A stretch of DNA of 64,000 bases from Pelecanus crispus. Its lineage: Eukaryota > Chordata > Aves > Pelecaniformes > Pelecanidae. The stretch is taken from positions 19,139,296-19,203,295 of the forward strand of contig NC_134646.1 in NCBI RefSeq assembly GCF_030463565.1, given 5' to 3'. The notes beneath the pieces are model-generated. The model saw only the letters and a list, made by a program, of their open reading frames with translations, was not told the DNA's origin and searched no databases. Of the stretch, positions 12,191-25,600 are shown one piece after another; positions within the stretch are counted from its first letter, which is position 1; every line of letters starts with the position of its first letter. A program made the translations under genes and the position numbers.

Positions 12191-13879
12191 ATGTTTATGA
12201 CACTTACGTTACTGCCCGTTTCTGGAATCCTGTCAGATACAGGACTTATGTCTAAGTTTATGCAATTTGAAATTGCTAAACCATGGAATTGAATATCCAT
12301 TTTATAACTGAGAAACTATTTGCAAGAGAAAGAGCAATTGTACCTTAGCTATGTGCAGGTTCTAGTACAAGCTGGACAAAGGGACTCTCTGCAGTGTGGC
12401 TTAAACGTTACATAAGACAACTGAAGTTAACATTTTTAAAAAAAAAAAGTCACTAATTCCCTCCGCTGCAACTGCATGACCAAGGATCACTTTGGCTGTC
12501 AGGCCAGTCCACTGCTATGCTAGCATGCCTGAAAGCAGCACCTTCCAACTGCCTCAGCAAGCGGGCCTTGAAAGGTTTTTTTTCTGTTGAAGATAAAAAT
12601 TTCCTGTTTCTGTGCAAGTAACAGTCCAAAACGTTATCTGCCTAGCGGGAGAAAACTCACCACTAACTGTCCCCTTCCTTTCCTCAGAAGAGCGTCAGGA
12701 AGCAGATGCAGGCCACGGGAAAGCTCCCTCCGTGCTTCCGAGGAGGTGCGCAGCGCAGATGTGATTTCCTGATGGTGAGTGTTCAACAGATGTTACAATT
12801 GTCTTTGTAATTTAGAAACGAGATGCATTTGTTACCCAGCTTGTCTGAGGCTGCGGGAGGTGAAGGACCTCGAACCCAGGACTTAAAAGGGAAGGAACAG
12901 GAAAGCAGGGGAGAGGCAGCTGCCAGCTGCCGCCCCATCATCCCTACGCACGGTGAATACTGACAGGCCTGTGCCAGCGGCGCCAGGAATAACGAACAGG
13001 AAGTGGGGTTCCAAAACAAGAAAATTTCACAACCCCCAACACCAAGAAAACTGAAAGATTACTCACGTTTCCAGAGGCAGAATGTGGCAGGGTGGGCAGA
13101 GGAGTCACTGACTCCTTCCTGAGCAGGAGCTTTAGTCTTGGCATTGCCGCACCCTCCCCCCTCTGCCATTTCTTTGCGGATACCTGGAGTGGAAGCAAGA
13201 GGGACCAGTGGCAGCCGGGAGCAGCAGTGCCATCCCGCTGACACAGCGGGGGCCCGGACACCAGTGGAATTCCCACCCGGCTGTCCCAGGAAGCCTCCCT
13301 AGGAAGGGAGCTCACCCTCTGAGCAAGCGCCACGCTCGCTCACCGCAGCGCTTCTGGTTGTCCAGTCCAGCCCAAGGGAGTGACCTCTCTTACTGCCTGT
13401 GATCCATAGGGAGAACCAAGAGAGCTGGGGTCAGGCCTCCGTGCCTGTGGCAGCCTCTTCCCGCCTCTCATGGCTGTGCCCTGGAGGCGGCAGGCAGCAG
13501 CATTTCCTACATGGAGGGAAGTAATTGCCGAGGGCAACCAAAGCGTTGCTTTTCCACTCTGTCAGCTGCAGGTAACTGCAGTAGCCACGCTGCATTGCAC
13601 ACCGTACACCATCCACGCGGGGGGAAAAGCACGGAGTGACGAAGTGAGCACCTTTTGGAAAAGATGACAAGTTTGCCTGTCTTTGGAGATAAGGCACATC
13701 GTACAAGTTGCTTGCAGCAACAGTCAGGGATGGCCTGAAGTCTTGAGGGGCAAAAGGTAGGAAATGAATAGCAGGCTCTGCTATTAAGAACACAACTTTA
13801 AGGAATAATATAAAGGAATATAAATTCTTGTTAAGAAATGTCCACCCACTGTGGATGCTATAAGAAATACAAGACAGGA
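12191..13879. other. Intergenic between CR1 scrap and CDS1 polyadenylation site
   Basis: Moderately GC-rich from 12650 to 13650. Contains one exon-like segment (12688-12774, plus strand). Other open frames here overlap each other on both strands and look composition-driven. Confidence 0.5.
12688..12774 (+). other. Exon-like segment with good splice sites, unidentified
   Basis: A pyrimidine-rich acceptor (CCTTCCTTTCCTCAG) ends at 12687 and a consensus donor (GTGAGT) starts at 12775. The 87 bp between are a multiple of three and open in the frame beginning KSVRKQMQATGKL. It is antisense to and downstream of CDS1. I do not recognise the residues; it could be a non-coding RNA exon or chance. Confidence 0.25.
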
Positions 13880-16508
13880 GGATTTCTGTCCCAGTTTTAT
13901 TTTTATTTTTTTTTACAATGCCTGCTTCAATGAAAGATTGAAACAGTCAAACTAAAACAGACATTATATGCTCATACCATTTACAGTATTTACATAATAT
14001 ACATTTTTTTTTTTGCTCAACATCTAATTATAGCAACTTGGAACAAAAGTGCAAGTTAAAGAATCACTGGTGTAAAAAGTTAAACTTTCCTGTCAATCAT
14101 GTTGCAATGCTTGAACTAACAGAACTAACAAGTGGGATAAATGCACTACATAGTAAGCCAGTGTAGCTGTCACTTCACAGTGACAGGTCCTGCTGAGCTT
14201 TATTTACACCAAGCCTAAGCCAGCAGGAAGCTATTACTCTATGCAGAAAATCGATGAGTGAGGTCGCAAGTGATCCCATCTTCATTTTAACATGGAACAG
14301 CAGAATCGCAGTGTTGAACTTTTGATTGTGCAAATAGATAGCAATTAATTTCAAATGCTCTGTTGTATTAAATGCTAAAATATATTTCCTTATTATACAT
14401 GCTATAAAATTACACTAGAAAGTTCAAGTTTCCGAAGTAACAATTGCCTTTCTATATATATTCTATATATATTTTTTAAATGTTAATTTTTTTTTTAAAT
14501 ACCCAGGATAAAGATATACCAACTCCAGTATGGCTGTGTTTTTTCATAAGCATCTACCAAAGTCCCATACATAACCAAAGCCTCATCTAAAAGTTAGTCT
14601 TCCAGGTATGCTACTTTGGTCGCCCTCTCATTTTCCCTTCCCTACTTTTTAAAGCACCTTTCCTCGTGTCCCACTACCTGGCTGTGCTACATTTAAACCT
14701 CAGGCTGTACTGCCTTTACGGTGAAAGCGCTGAAATCCAGTCCCCTCCAATTAATAGGCCAAGTTGCATGGCCGCTGATGTACAAGCAGCTGGCGACATT
14801 TTTCGCCTCTTGCAGTGTTCCTTCAGTACAGTACTGCAATCTCCAGGTCAGGCGTAATTGAATTCTGTCAAATACCCAACACAAACTACTTTAGACCTGG
14901 ATGTCATTTCATGGCCGTGTGCAGGGGTGCTTTTCCATACACAAGCTGCACAGACGCTACCATGGCCTAAGTGCAAAACAGGGTGCACAGTGGTCTCAGC
15001 TGCATGGTGTTCAACAAAAAGCAGTCTGAATTTTAGAGATACAGCTTATCACACACCCTAGTGGTTTTCTCCATGGTTTTATCCTCAAGTAGCACCAACC
15101 ATTTAAAATTTTCACCTTTAATATATATACACATACACCTTTTAATATTTTATATATACATACACACACCCACACATATGTGGCATCAGTACGTTCACCA
15201 CAGGAGAAACTTATTTACAATTAGTTGGAAAAATTAAATTGTATCAAGTTACAGTATACCAAAACAAAACTGGCATTTGTGCTTTCTGTTTCTACAGGAG
15301 TAATTTTTGTCATTTCAAAAAAAGTTTATATTTTTATTTGCATCAAGACATGTCACATGACGAAGAAAGTTAGAAACAGCTAGGATTGAGAATTACAGAG
15401 CATTGGCTTTCCTCACATGCCCCACTAAGTCTACAGAATAGCTGCTTTCTATAAAAATTCTCCATTCAAGCTTGCTTGAGGATCTTCTTAATAAATAATA
15501 ACACACAGCAGAAGAACCATGCATCCTGTCTTGCACTGTGCACATTCATGAGATAAAAGTTTCTGCCTTCACTGAACAACACGTTAATGAAACAGCACTT
15601 AAACTTCACTTTTTACTCAGGACCTCAAAGTGCTTTTAAAAAGAAGGAAATACCCTCATTCTACACAGTAGTTAAGAGGCACAAGGAATAAGGCTTGAAT
15701 TACTGTCTTCAGACACTGACCAGGCTGTGGAAACCAAGGGCTTAAACTCCAGATTCTCCCCAATCTGCTTCCTGGGTTGGAGGATCCCATTATCTCAGGT
15801 AATCTCTACTCTTGGATGTAGACGCTTGTTTATATCTGTAACATCAACCAAAACAATAGCAGCTCCACAGCCCAAACAGCCCAGCTATACTTCAGTAAAG
15901 GTACTTTTCTCTTGAAAGCATGAAATAGTTTCATAAGAAACCTGTTTAGTTAAAAACAGAGATAAGTTTAACCTTCATAGCGATTTCGTAAATACAGGTA
16001 GTCTGATACAGCCGGCTCTAAGTTCCTCTTTGACCGGGCTAACAAGTCTTTTCTGGCCAACTGTAATTTCAGCACTGGGCCACATAGAAGTGACCACCTG
16101 GCTCATCTGTTTACAGTTCAGTAACCACTGGAGACCAAAAAAGTATTGCTAAGATATACAATATTAAATAACTCATTAAAAACTAATGGTGACTTTTTTT
16201 GTTTGTTTTTAAAAAAATACAAAGCCGGTCAGGCTGGGTGCTGAAGGAAGACTCCTGCCATCCACTTCAGGAACTAAAATATACAGCATGTGTACTGTTA
16301 CTTTGCAAGCATTTTAATTATTTTAGGAGTAAGAGATTTTCTGTGTCCTAATAGGAAGTCATAGCATTCACATTTAATTCAGGAAACATTCACCTCTTTC
16401 AGACCACAAACTACTCTTCCTTTAGCTATTATCTATGTGCACATTTGCGATGCTTTTCCACAGGTTTCTTGTAAATGGAGGTTTCTTCTAGTCCTCCGTT
16501 TTGACAAA
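13880..16508 (-). other. CDS1: CDS1 3' UTR (inferred extent)
   Basis: AT-rich sequence of about 2.6 kb follows the stop codon with no recognised repeat. Overlapping minus-strand AATAAA hexamers at 13901-13906 and 13896-13901 are the best distal cleavage signals. An upstream AATAAA near 14203 could give a shorter form. A TA/CA-rich tract lies at about 15120-15180. The end point is inferred from the signals only. Confidence 0.6.
13896..13906 (-). terminator. Tandem polyadenylation signals of CDS1
   Basis: Two overlapping AATAAA hexamers read on the minus strand, in an A-rich setting. They are the last strong signals before sequence that looks intergenic. Cleavage would be expected about 10-30 nt further on, near 13880. 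Confidence 0.55.
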
Positions 16509-16638
16509 CTACACTTTCAGAGATGGCTGCAGGATCCCTTTTTCGACAAGGTGAGATTTCAGGGTTTTATACACGCTTAGTTGTTGCTCAGGCTGAAGTA
16601 TCAACAGCTGTTTCAGTAATTTGCTGGGATTTGGACCC
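16509..16638 (-). CDS. CDS1: CDS1 terminal coding exon 13 (residues 414-456, TAG stop)
   Basis: Reads [20 protein letters not shown], then [22 protein letters not shown] and a TAG stop at 16509-16511. The ending QPSLKV matches the human CDS1 C-terminus (QPTLKV as I recall it), which separates it from CDS2. Acceptor GGCAG. Confidence 0.96.
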
Positions 16639-19600
16639 CTGCCAATGAAAAAATAAATTTTTTTTTGTGAGCAGCAGCTCTAAAGAAACTTTTCAACAGG
16701 TTTCCATTTTCCTCTTGCTGCACAAACAATGCCTTCCCTTTTTTGGGGACACCAAGTTATGGATTTGTCCCAGTCTATCTCCTCAGGATGCATGGGCGAG
16801 CATTACTGGTAAAGCATACTCCTTAGCTCAATCTGAATAGATACTAAAAAGCATTTCTTGTATTTGCTGTCAAATGGGGATATTAAGAAGGTTCATGACA
16901 AATAAGATTCACTGATTCATCCTTAATCACTGTAATCAACATTTTTCATCAACAGATCTTTTTTAGTTTAGTATCTGTTGCCAGATAAGCTGTGTACTAT
17001 TGAACTAAATGGAAAGTTGGCCAAGACAGCAAAGAAAACTGCAAATTAAATCAAGCTTTTCTAAATAACAGCCTCATTTTTAGCTAGTCATTTATTTGCA
17101 GTCTACTTCTAAGATGGAACGAATACGAGGCAAAGAATCGTATAATTAATAATTATTTAGCCATATGTGTTTACAAAACTAAGGGCATGTTATCAGTTTG
17201 GACACCTACAGCCCCTTGATCCCCCCACCCCAGGAGCTATAATGACTGACAGTGAAAGAATTGTCATTCCCATGATTTCTTCTTGAAAGCTGGCATGGTG
17301 CAGGGAAGATAAGCAGCATTTTTTAAGAAGTTGTCTCCTCTCTTTAACCATAGTGTTTTCATCTTAAACAGAAAAACCCAAGTCAAACAACAGAAATACT
17401 GAAACTTACAGGAAGAACTGCGGCCTCCCAACCTACAGGCTCTTCAGGAACCACACAGGGAAAGCAAACGCTGCAGCAACCCTCCTGCCCAAAACCCCAT
17501 CCTCATACCTCCCTGTAATCAGTAAATTCTCGTAAAACTCCTAAGAGGCTGCTACACAAAACTTTATGGTATTTAGGGTACACAGGTTACCTGTAACAGC
17601 AGTCATAGAAACATTAAGGCATAGCTTGAACCTGACACAAATCCTAGGCAGTGACATATGTTTTCTTAATAGTTCTGTATTTGAAATCATTGCATAAATC
17701 AGATTTAGACACCTGCAATCTCCATTATGCTAACAGTGCAGAACATAACTTGTATGAAGTAACTATGGTACAGCTCCTATGCAAGCTCAAGTAGTTAATA
17801 TTGTAAAAAGCCCATACCTTATGAAACTGGTGATATAGACATGAACAAAAGTGGCCATCAAGTACTGACAATCAAAGCGATCCATTATCCCACCATGCCC
17901 AGGGATTGTGTTTGCAAAATCCTTTTGGGTGTGAAGGACGGGAAGGGTAAAAAAAAAACAAAAACAAAAACAAACAAACATGGTCAGTGATTCCAATGAA
18001 ACACACTAACGATGTATCACTTGACGGCAGCACATGAAGGCTGTAATTAAGCTACAGTTTCACTGCACTCAGCCAAAAGTTAGCAAGAGCCTCCTTTGCT
18101 AAAGGAGTTTTTAACTGCAAAGGTGAGTCAAGGGGTGACAAGAAAAAGAAGAGAGGAAGCAACTTGTCCACTGTATCACACAAGAGGACAGTGGTAGGTC
18201 AGGTGCTGGTTTGCCAGTACTGAGTACACTTGCGTGCCTATATATATGTACACTTCCTTTTGTAGCAAGCCTCTTAAACAAATGGCTGTCATTTCTTGCC
18301 TCTGCAGAATCTAATTCTCCTCTTTAATATTTTTATTGCTTTATCCTCTACTGGTAGCTGCTGCTGAAGCACTTGTTACCAGGGAATATATATTTGCTCT
18401 AAGAGAAGCAGTAACCTGAGGACTCCTTCCACTGTCTAACACTGGCTTTGCCAGTCATACTGCCCATTCACCTGCCCTTTTTTTGCACTGGGTTCTTGGT
18501 AACCATAGTTAAAAACCGTAATATGTGCATACAGTATAAATATATTTAACAGAATCAAAAAACCCTGCAGTGAAAAAATTATCACTACTTTAAAAAAAAA
18601 TTCTGATGCAAACAAAGCTCAGTACACTACCTTTGTGTTACCCGATCTTGTCTGTAGAACAGCTTTATCAGTCAAACTACCCTCATGTATCCTTTTTGTC
18701 ATCCATACTTACTTGTGTATTCGCTGGGTGAAAACCCTGACCTTACTCACATGGGGTGACTGCCAACAAGTTAAACCTGTCCGGTGCCAGTGCCACTCCA
18801 GCCCTCCAGCACTGGGCAGTCTAACCCAACCTACGCGCTGCCTTCACTAACAATTCCACAATACCCTTGTCTTCCTGACGGTCCTTTGGTCACCACCTTG
18901 GGGCCCAGAAGTATTAAAAAAAAAAACCACCAAACCAAACCCCCACTACTTTTTAATGTTCTATAAGAGTAAGTGCTGCTTTTCAGAAGCATTCTTTTCT
19001 GCCAAAAGCCCTTCTTCACACAAACAGTCTTTCGCTACCTGGACATACAGGTATGACAGCGCATGAGGCTGTAGCTAGCAAAGTGCCGGACAAGCTGCTC
19101 GGACCGGCATAAGGAAGAGGGGTAGGTACAAGCACATGTATGGGAGTTCAGCACAGAGAGGTTTATATGCTTCTGTGCAAAGCACATGCCAAAACTGGTG
19201 GACATAGGGAACAACAGGAACTACAACAAGCAACAGGATAAGAGTTACAGCAGTCCTACCAAGTCATAAAGAAGGCTGGGAGAAAATTTGCAGCTGCCCT
19301 CTTCCCATACTCCTGCTGCCACTTAATACCAGCCAGGGGCAACACTGCCGCAAGCAACAGTGCACACCTTGCAGTAAACAGAGGTTAGCACATCACATCA
19401 TTTGCCAATACACGCTCTTGTTACAAGGCAGCACTCTATTGGCAAAGGCAGCCAAACATCTCATGCTTTGGTGAACCTGACACGTCAGCATCTGCATATG
19501 ACACAAATACTACTGGTAAAACACAGCCAGCCACAATCTGAAGGGTAAACTACTGTTGGTGCTTCTTAGGCATCTACAGATTGTCTTTCATGTCAAGTAT

Positions 19601-22600
19601 AATATCTCTCATCTTGCTTGTCTAAACCACTTCTGCAACATGACTTGGAAGAGTAATCAACCAAAATACAAAACCAAATCATTCTTAGATTTCCAACACT
19701 AAAGTCACATGTTGATTACATAAAGTTTTAAGAATAACACATACATATATCTGATAAAACTAAGTACTGCTGCTGATGCTAAAAAACAGCTCAAACATCA
19801 TCCCACCTTAGTAGAAACACTAGGTACTACAATGAACAATTAAAAAAAAAAAAAAACCCAACCACCAAACCCAATCCACCAATTTATCTAATGCAAAGAG
19901 AAGACCGAAACAAAACCAGCTTAACAGGAGTCATTACACACCTTGATTTTGAAAGCTCTTTTAAATCCACTGGCGAAGAATCCTCCAAATGGCCCAATTA
20001 ATGAGGCAAATGTTGACAGTGCAATGCTGTGCATCTGAAATGGGTACATATTCACAGTTTCCTACAAGAAAAATAATTAGCACTGTATTTCAATATGTTT
20101 GATTGTAGGCATCTTAAGCTTAAATATTTTAAAATGGGGCTGTTACAGAGCAAATTTCCACAAAGCTCCAGTTTTCCTGACACAAAGTAATACTGTAAAG
20201 AAAGGAAAGGTAGACACGCTGCTGAAAGGTCTGGTCATGTGAACAGGATGAAGTATTCGGGGTTGCTAGGGCAGTTAACTTTAACAAATGATGTGGTTTT
20301 CAGCCAATCCCTTAGTTAATCACAAGGAATACAACTACTAATTCCATAACGTACAATGAGACTCTCTAGTCTTTCCTGGCTCTGCTTTTCCAGCTCCATT
20401 TCCTGTAAACAAAGGAGCCTTCCACAAATTCCTAGTATTGCTCTAGTAAGTGGCCCAATGCTCTCCACAAACTTGTCATCTTCATGCAATTCACTGTCAC
20501 TTCTTTCAAGTGCTCTCATGAGATAGATATGAATTTTGCACCAGTCCACCATACTGTCACCTTTGTGTACATGGGGCAATAATGGGAGATAAGGTTTACC
20601 CCCATTAATACTTTCTGGTTTGCATTTAAACAGATATTGTTCCCTTCAGCCTTTTCACGGACTTGAAATTTGTTTTGATCCATTCAAGTTCTTACAGATA
20701 AGGGAGACTTCATTGGCAACAGGTACCTGTTTTCCTTCCTGACACAGATTAGAAAAAAAAGGCATTTTCGTGGTTGGTTGGGGTGTTTTGGGTTTACTGG
20801 GGTTTTTTGATTGGGTTTTTTTTGTTTGTTTGGGTTTTCTGGGTTTGGGTTTTTTTTGTTGTTGTTGTTTTTGGGGTTTTTTTGGTAACTTAGCATTGAG
20901 CACTTTCAATTCAATGGTACAAGCTCCAGCCTTTGAGGGAACACTATGCTGGCCTCACCCCTGAGAGCAGAGCACACCTTACCTGGCAAGTCTTGATAAA
21001 CACCATCTGTAGGTGAAAAATCCTGTACCTTGTGTTTCTGATTTGCATCACAGCTGGCCAACACCAATTTGACTTTCTATGAAGAGTGCTAAAACTAATT
21101 CTCTCCTCAAAAGGCTTGTTAGAGCCTGGCAAAAGTACTCCAGAAGTGCACATGGAACTACCATCTCTTTTTAGGGTTAACTGATAGCTCTCTATTAGAC
21201 TGCCACAGAGCTGGGCTTTCCCATCTCCATGCCCTTTACCAAAATACACAATATAGCTGGACACAGTAAGATTTCTCTCTGCTCAGTCCACATTATGTTT
21301 TTATGCAGAATTTTAAATTTGCAATCAACCCCACAGTCCCTGAAGCAACAGTATGTTCATCTGGTATGAAAATATCCGAGCTCCTTCTAGATGTGATCTT
21401 ACTTTTCTAAGTACCAGCTGTAGCCATTAATTACTTTTAGTCTTAGGTTTGGTTGCTTCAGTTTCCAGTTTGTGCTTTCTTCTTGTAACCACATCAACTT
21501 CTGTCCTTAAGTGTTACACCCATGTAACCACAGGTGAAGCCCACAGCCTTCCCTAGTGCTGTGCACTCACTCTCTGTGCTGAGCCACTGCACAAGCGAGG
21601 GGAACACTGCAGAACCCACTTGCTCTGCGTTTATCCCAGTCACTTCCTCTTTGCCCTAAAGGAAAGATAATGACAGGCTGCTTTGTTTCTGTTTGGCATT
21701 CTCTTCCTGTTGGAGGGCCTCTGGAGTCTGTGACTTCAGAAGCACTGCTACGTATACTAGGATAATTGACGACCTATTTCCTGACAGGTAAAGGTACAAC
21801 AGCTCACTTAAAAGAGTTTGCAGGCTGGGTGTGAGGAAAAGGGTCGGTGACTACAGTACATGGAACTACTACTGGTACTGCTTTTTCACTCAGCACGAGA
21901 GTAATGGCACTAACGCACAAGATGCTATGTGGTGAAAAAAGTACAAGTCCAATCCTAACAGCAGTTACACACCAGCTGAAAATGGAATGAAGTTCTACAA
22001 GATTACTTAAACTTGCTACTAATTCAGGCCATAAAGAGCTTTTGTCCACTTTCAACAAAAATTTAAAGGTTACTCTTCAAAAATAGGTTTGTCTGCAAAA
22101 TGCTTAAGTGACATCCATTTCCAGCACAAAGAGAATATAGGCCACAAGAACACAGGCGGGTTTCCTCAGGTGACTCCAGCATTTCAATTCTGCCTGGGTG
22201 ACCACATCCCCCATCTGAGCAATGGAGAGGCTCATGGTATCGATTCAGTTCTTACCCTTCAAGCCTGACCAGCATTCATATACCTTTCTAAAAAGGTTTA
22301 GAAAAAACATTCAACCTGGGAAGTATGGTTTCAATTTTAACCAAAGCCTTGGTTTTTTCCTTACCCATCCCAACACAGCCTGAAGCAATGGTGGCACAGA
22401 ATACTTCTTCATCTGAAAGAGCTCTGAAGGTTCACACTCTGTCACAAATCTGTTGGTTTCACTGTTATATTCCACAGGGCAGACAAAGTACTGATGTTGA
22501 GCCAAAAAATAGGAAAACTGAAAAGCAAAACATGGACTCCTGAAATAGGCATTTGTTGTTATGGTAAAAAAAAAAAAAAAAAAAAAAATCACACTGTAAT

Positions 22601-25600
22601 GGATGGCTCTGTCATTGCAAGCTGAGGATAATGAAAATCTTTTTAATAACAAAGAGACCCAGAATGAAGTAAAATCGGCCTGTTAAGTTGGAGAATGTCT
22701 CAACAAGGCAGACAAATGTGGACATTCAATGTGCTTAGTGATGATTTCCCAACTTGTTTTCCTTTTTGTTTCTCTCAGATTCGTATCTACTGGATGTTTC
22801 TGGATTATAATATCCCAGAACGTTAGCCACTCATCATTTCTTTGCAGTTCACTTCTCCATTAAGACTTGAACTATCGCTTCTACCAAGTTTGGGAGTTAT
22901 GAGTTCTGCTGACCTTGGTGATAAATTACTTATCAGAATAGTTACTGTATGCTGTTGTTATCTTCTATGCATATCATCAGTGTAAACTACTTCTCAGGAG
23001 AAATGTCATTATAAAGTACGTAATAAAAAAGTACTAATTTACAAAATGTAAATAATACTATCAATAAACTTGAATTTTAAAATAGGGATGCAACTAATAG
23101 ATAAAACAATTCCAGATATAGTAACAGTAATGGCAAAAACGGTAGATACAACCTGTTCCTGTTCAGGAGAGGTGCAAGCCTTGCCTAGCCTTTCCAGCTA
23201 GTTACAAATTGGCAGAATTCTCTAACCAAAAAAAAAAAAACCCTAACTCTTAGGCTTTCAGCAGTTTGAGATGACCAAATTTGTCAGTAATTTTACTTTG
23301 TAAAACCAGGAAGTTGAAGACTGAACCTATACAAGGAAAGTCCTGTCGTACTTACAATAAATCCAAATACAACCGTGGAAAAGAAGCCTCCAATGAACCC
23401 TTCCCAGGTCTTCTTGGGAGACAGCTAGGCACAAAACAGGTAGCGTTAGCCTCATCAGTTGCATCACTGAACCCTTTTTTACTCTATTTCTAGACCTTGT
23501 TTGTGAAAATTAAGCTCCTACTTGGTTTTTCAAAGGTATGTGTGAAATATTGAATGTCAGCAGCTGCAGCCACTGAACATGATAGATACAGGAGTATGGC
23601 TAGGACCTGTCCCAGGCAAGGAGGGAAAGTGCCACAGTTTGGCTGGTGGCACTGGGCAGCGTGAGGGAACGGAGACCTCCCTTCCCATCTGCTGCTGCTG
23701 TCTGGAGGCTGCTGCCTGCCTCTGGCCACAGCTGACCCTGATTAAGCAGCTGAGCTCCTTCAAGCAGAAGACTTGGAAACCTACACAAGCGCACCATCGC
23801 TCTGCTTGAGGCCTCTGCTAGCAAGTGCACATTTAGATAGCAAAAGAAGCCTGGGTGTTAGACAACTACTGCTGGGGATGCTCCTCGGGAGACACTAGCT
23901 TCCTACATACAGACAGGCAAACTAATACAGCAAATAACTGCAGGCCTAGAGACCAGCGTAGCAAGCTATTTTCTTCATCAAATTCTATCACATTTTCAAT
24001 TTAGAAGCAGTTTAATATCGGAACCAACTAAATACACAAAAGTTAACATGGCAACATCATGAAAATAATAATTCATGGCTTTCTGTGAGGTCTTGCATAT
24101 TCTACCAGAGTAGGAAGATTACTGCTTGAGGCCTTCTCAGTGCTACGCCACCAAGACCAGATGAGGAATAGGTATATATGACCTAGCACCTTACTTCAAA
24201 TTACAGTTTCTGTACAGTAAGCATGCAGTTAAACCTGCATATGAAAGCCAAAAACCAAAGCCATTATAAATGATGATGCAATAGGCTCAAACTGTATTAC
24301 ACTGTAATGTCAGTATTACATTTACATTAATCCCAGTTTCCACTTACAAATCTTCAGAAACAGGATAGTCGATTTGTTTTTTTAACAAAGATGTGCATCA
24401 TGCAGTACAGCAGAAAGTATTTTTTCCATGAACATGTTTTTGAACAAGTATCAAAAATACTATAAATTGTAAAAGCTTGTAAGTGAGGAAGTGCCTAAGT
24501 ACATACCTTAATTAACGGAGTTCTGCCAAAGAAGAATCCAAAAATGTAAGCGGTAATATCATTGCAGATAACACTTGAAATTGGAACCAGAAACCTAGAG
24601 AAAGACATCAGAAGTTTCATGGAGAAAAAGAAAAGCTGACTGAACCTAAACACGCGGCAGAAATTGAAACAGCAGCATTTCTTTCTGAGAAATTTTTCTG
24701 TAGCATTTAGAAAGAATTATGTTTCATAACATGTTCACCTAGTTCCCCCATGAGCAGCATATTTAGCTACACTGGTTTTAGTCTTCAGCCAATCAAGACC
24801 ATTACAGATCTTGGTTAGTTCAAGTTAAAATATGATTTTGGTACATGAGCTTAAAATGTGAACAGGCTGGCTTTTTCCTTATCAGGCTTGAAGACTGGTA
24901 CCAGTTAAGAAGAAATCAACAGATATAAACATGTTAATGTTATTGGTAACATCAAAGCAAGCAAATTCCTTGTAAAGTTTAATTATATCTAAATTAAAAA
25001 AAAAAAAGTTTTCCTTTTTTTCCTCTTGTCAGTTTGGAGCAGCCTGTGTTAGTTTTCTAAGTGTTCTTTGCATGCAGACAGCATCTGAATTTGTTACTCA
25101 AGCCTGTTAACCTCTTTTTTTCCCCTCCCTTTTCAAAGCAGGGATGTATTAATAAACTAAAAGTCAAATTTTGTGACCATCCGCCAAATTGCCTAGCACC
25201 ACTGAAAATAAGAAATAGTAGGCTAGCAAGGCAACAAGGTTCAGTTTTTGGCACATGAACATGATCACTATGAAAAGAATTTGTTTATACAAACTTTGTC
25301 AAAGGCTTTGAGTTTTCTTTCTAACTATGAGCACACCTTTTCTGCAATAATCTCCCCAGTTGTACATATATCAGGCAAAGAAAAAAGGAGAACATGCAGT
25401 ATTATGTCCTTAGAAGAACACAAATCATCTTCCATGTGCTACTTCCTTCTTTCTCAACTTGTAACTTACTCTGTCCCTAAAGAAGTGGGGAGGTGGGGGG
25501 TGGGACAACACACCGTCTCTTTGAGGAACGGTTTTAAGTAATCAAGTTTAACTGCATCATCAGAATGTAATATATCACTGGAAATGGGGCATTAAGATGA

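Larger units (their letters stand above)
20062..22364 (-). other. CDS1 intron 10
   Basis: About 2.3 kb. It holds a striking T/G-rich tract (20770-20885) and, between that tract and exon 11, a protein-like open frame on the gene strand (20316-20645). The rest is not recognised. Confidence 0.65.
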
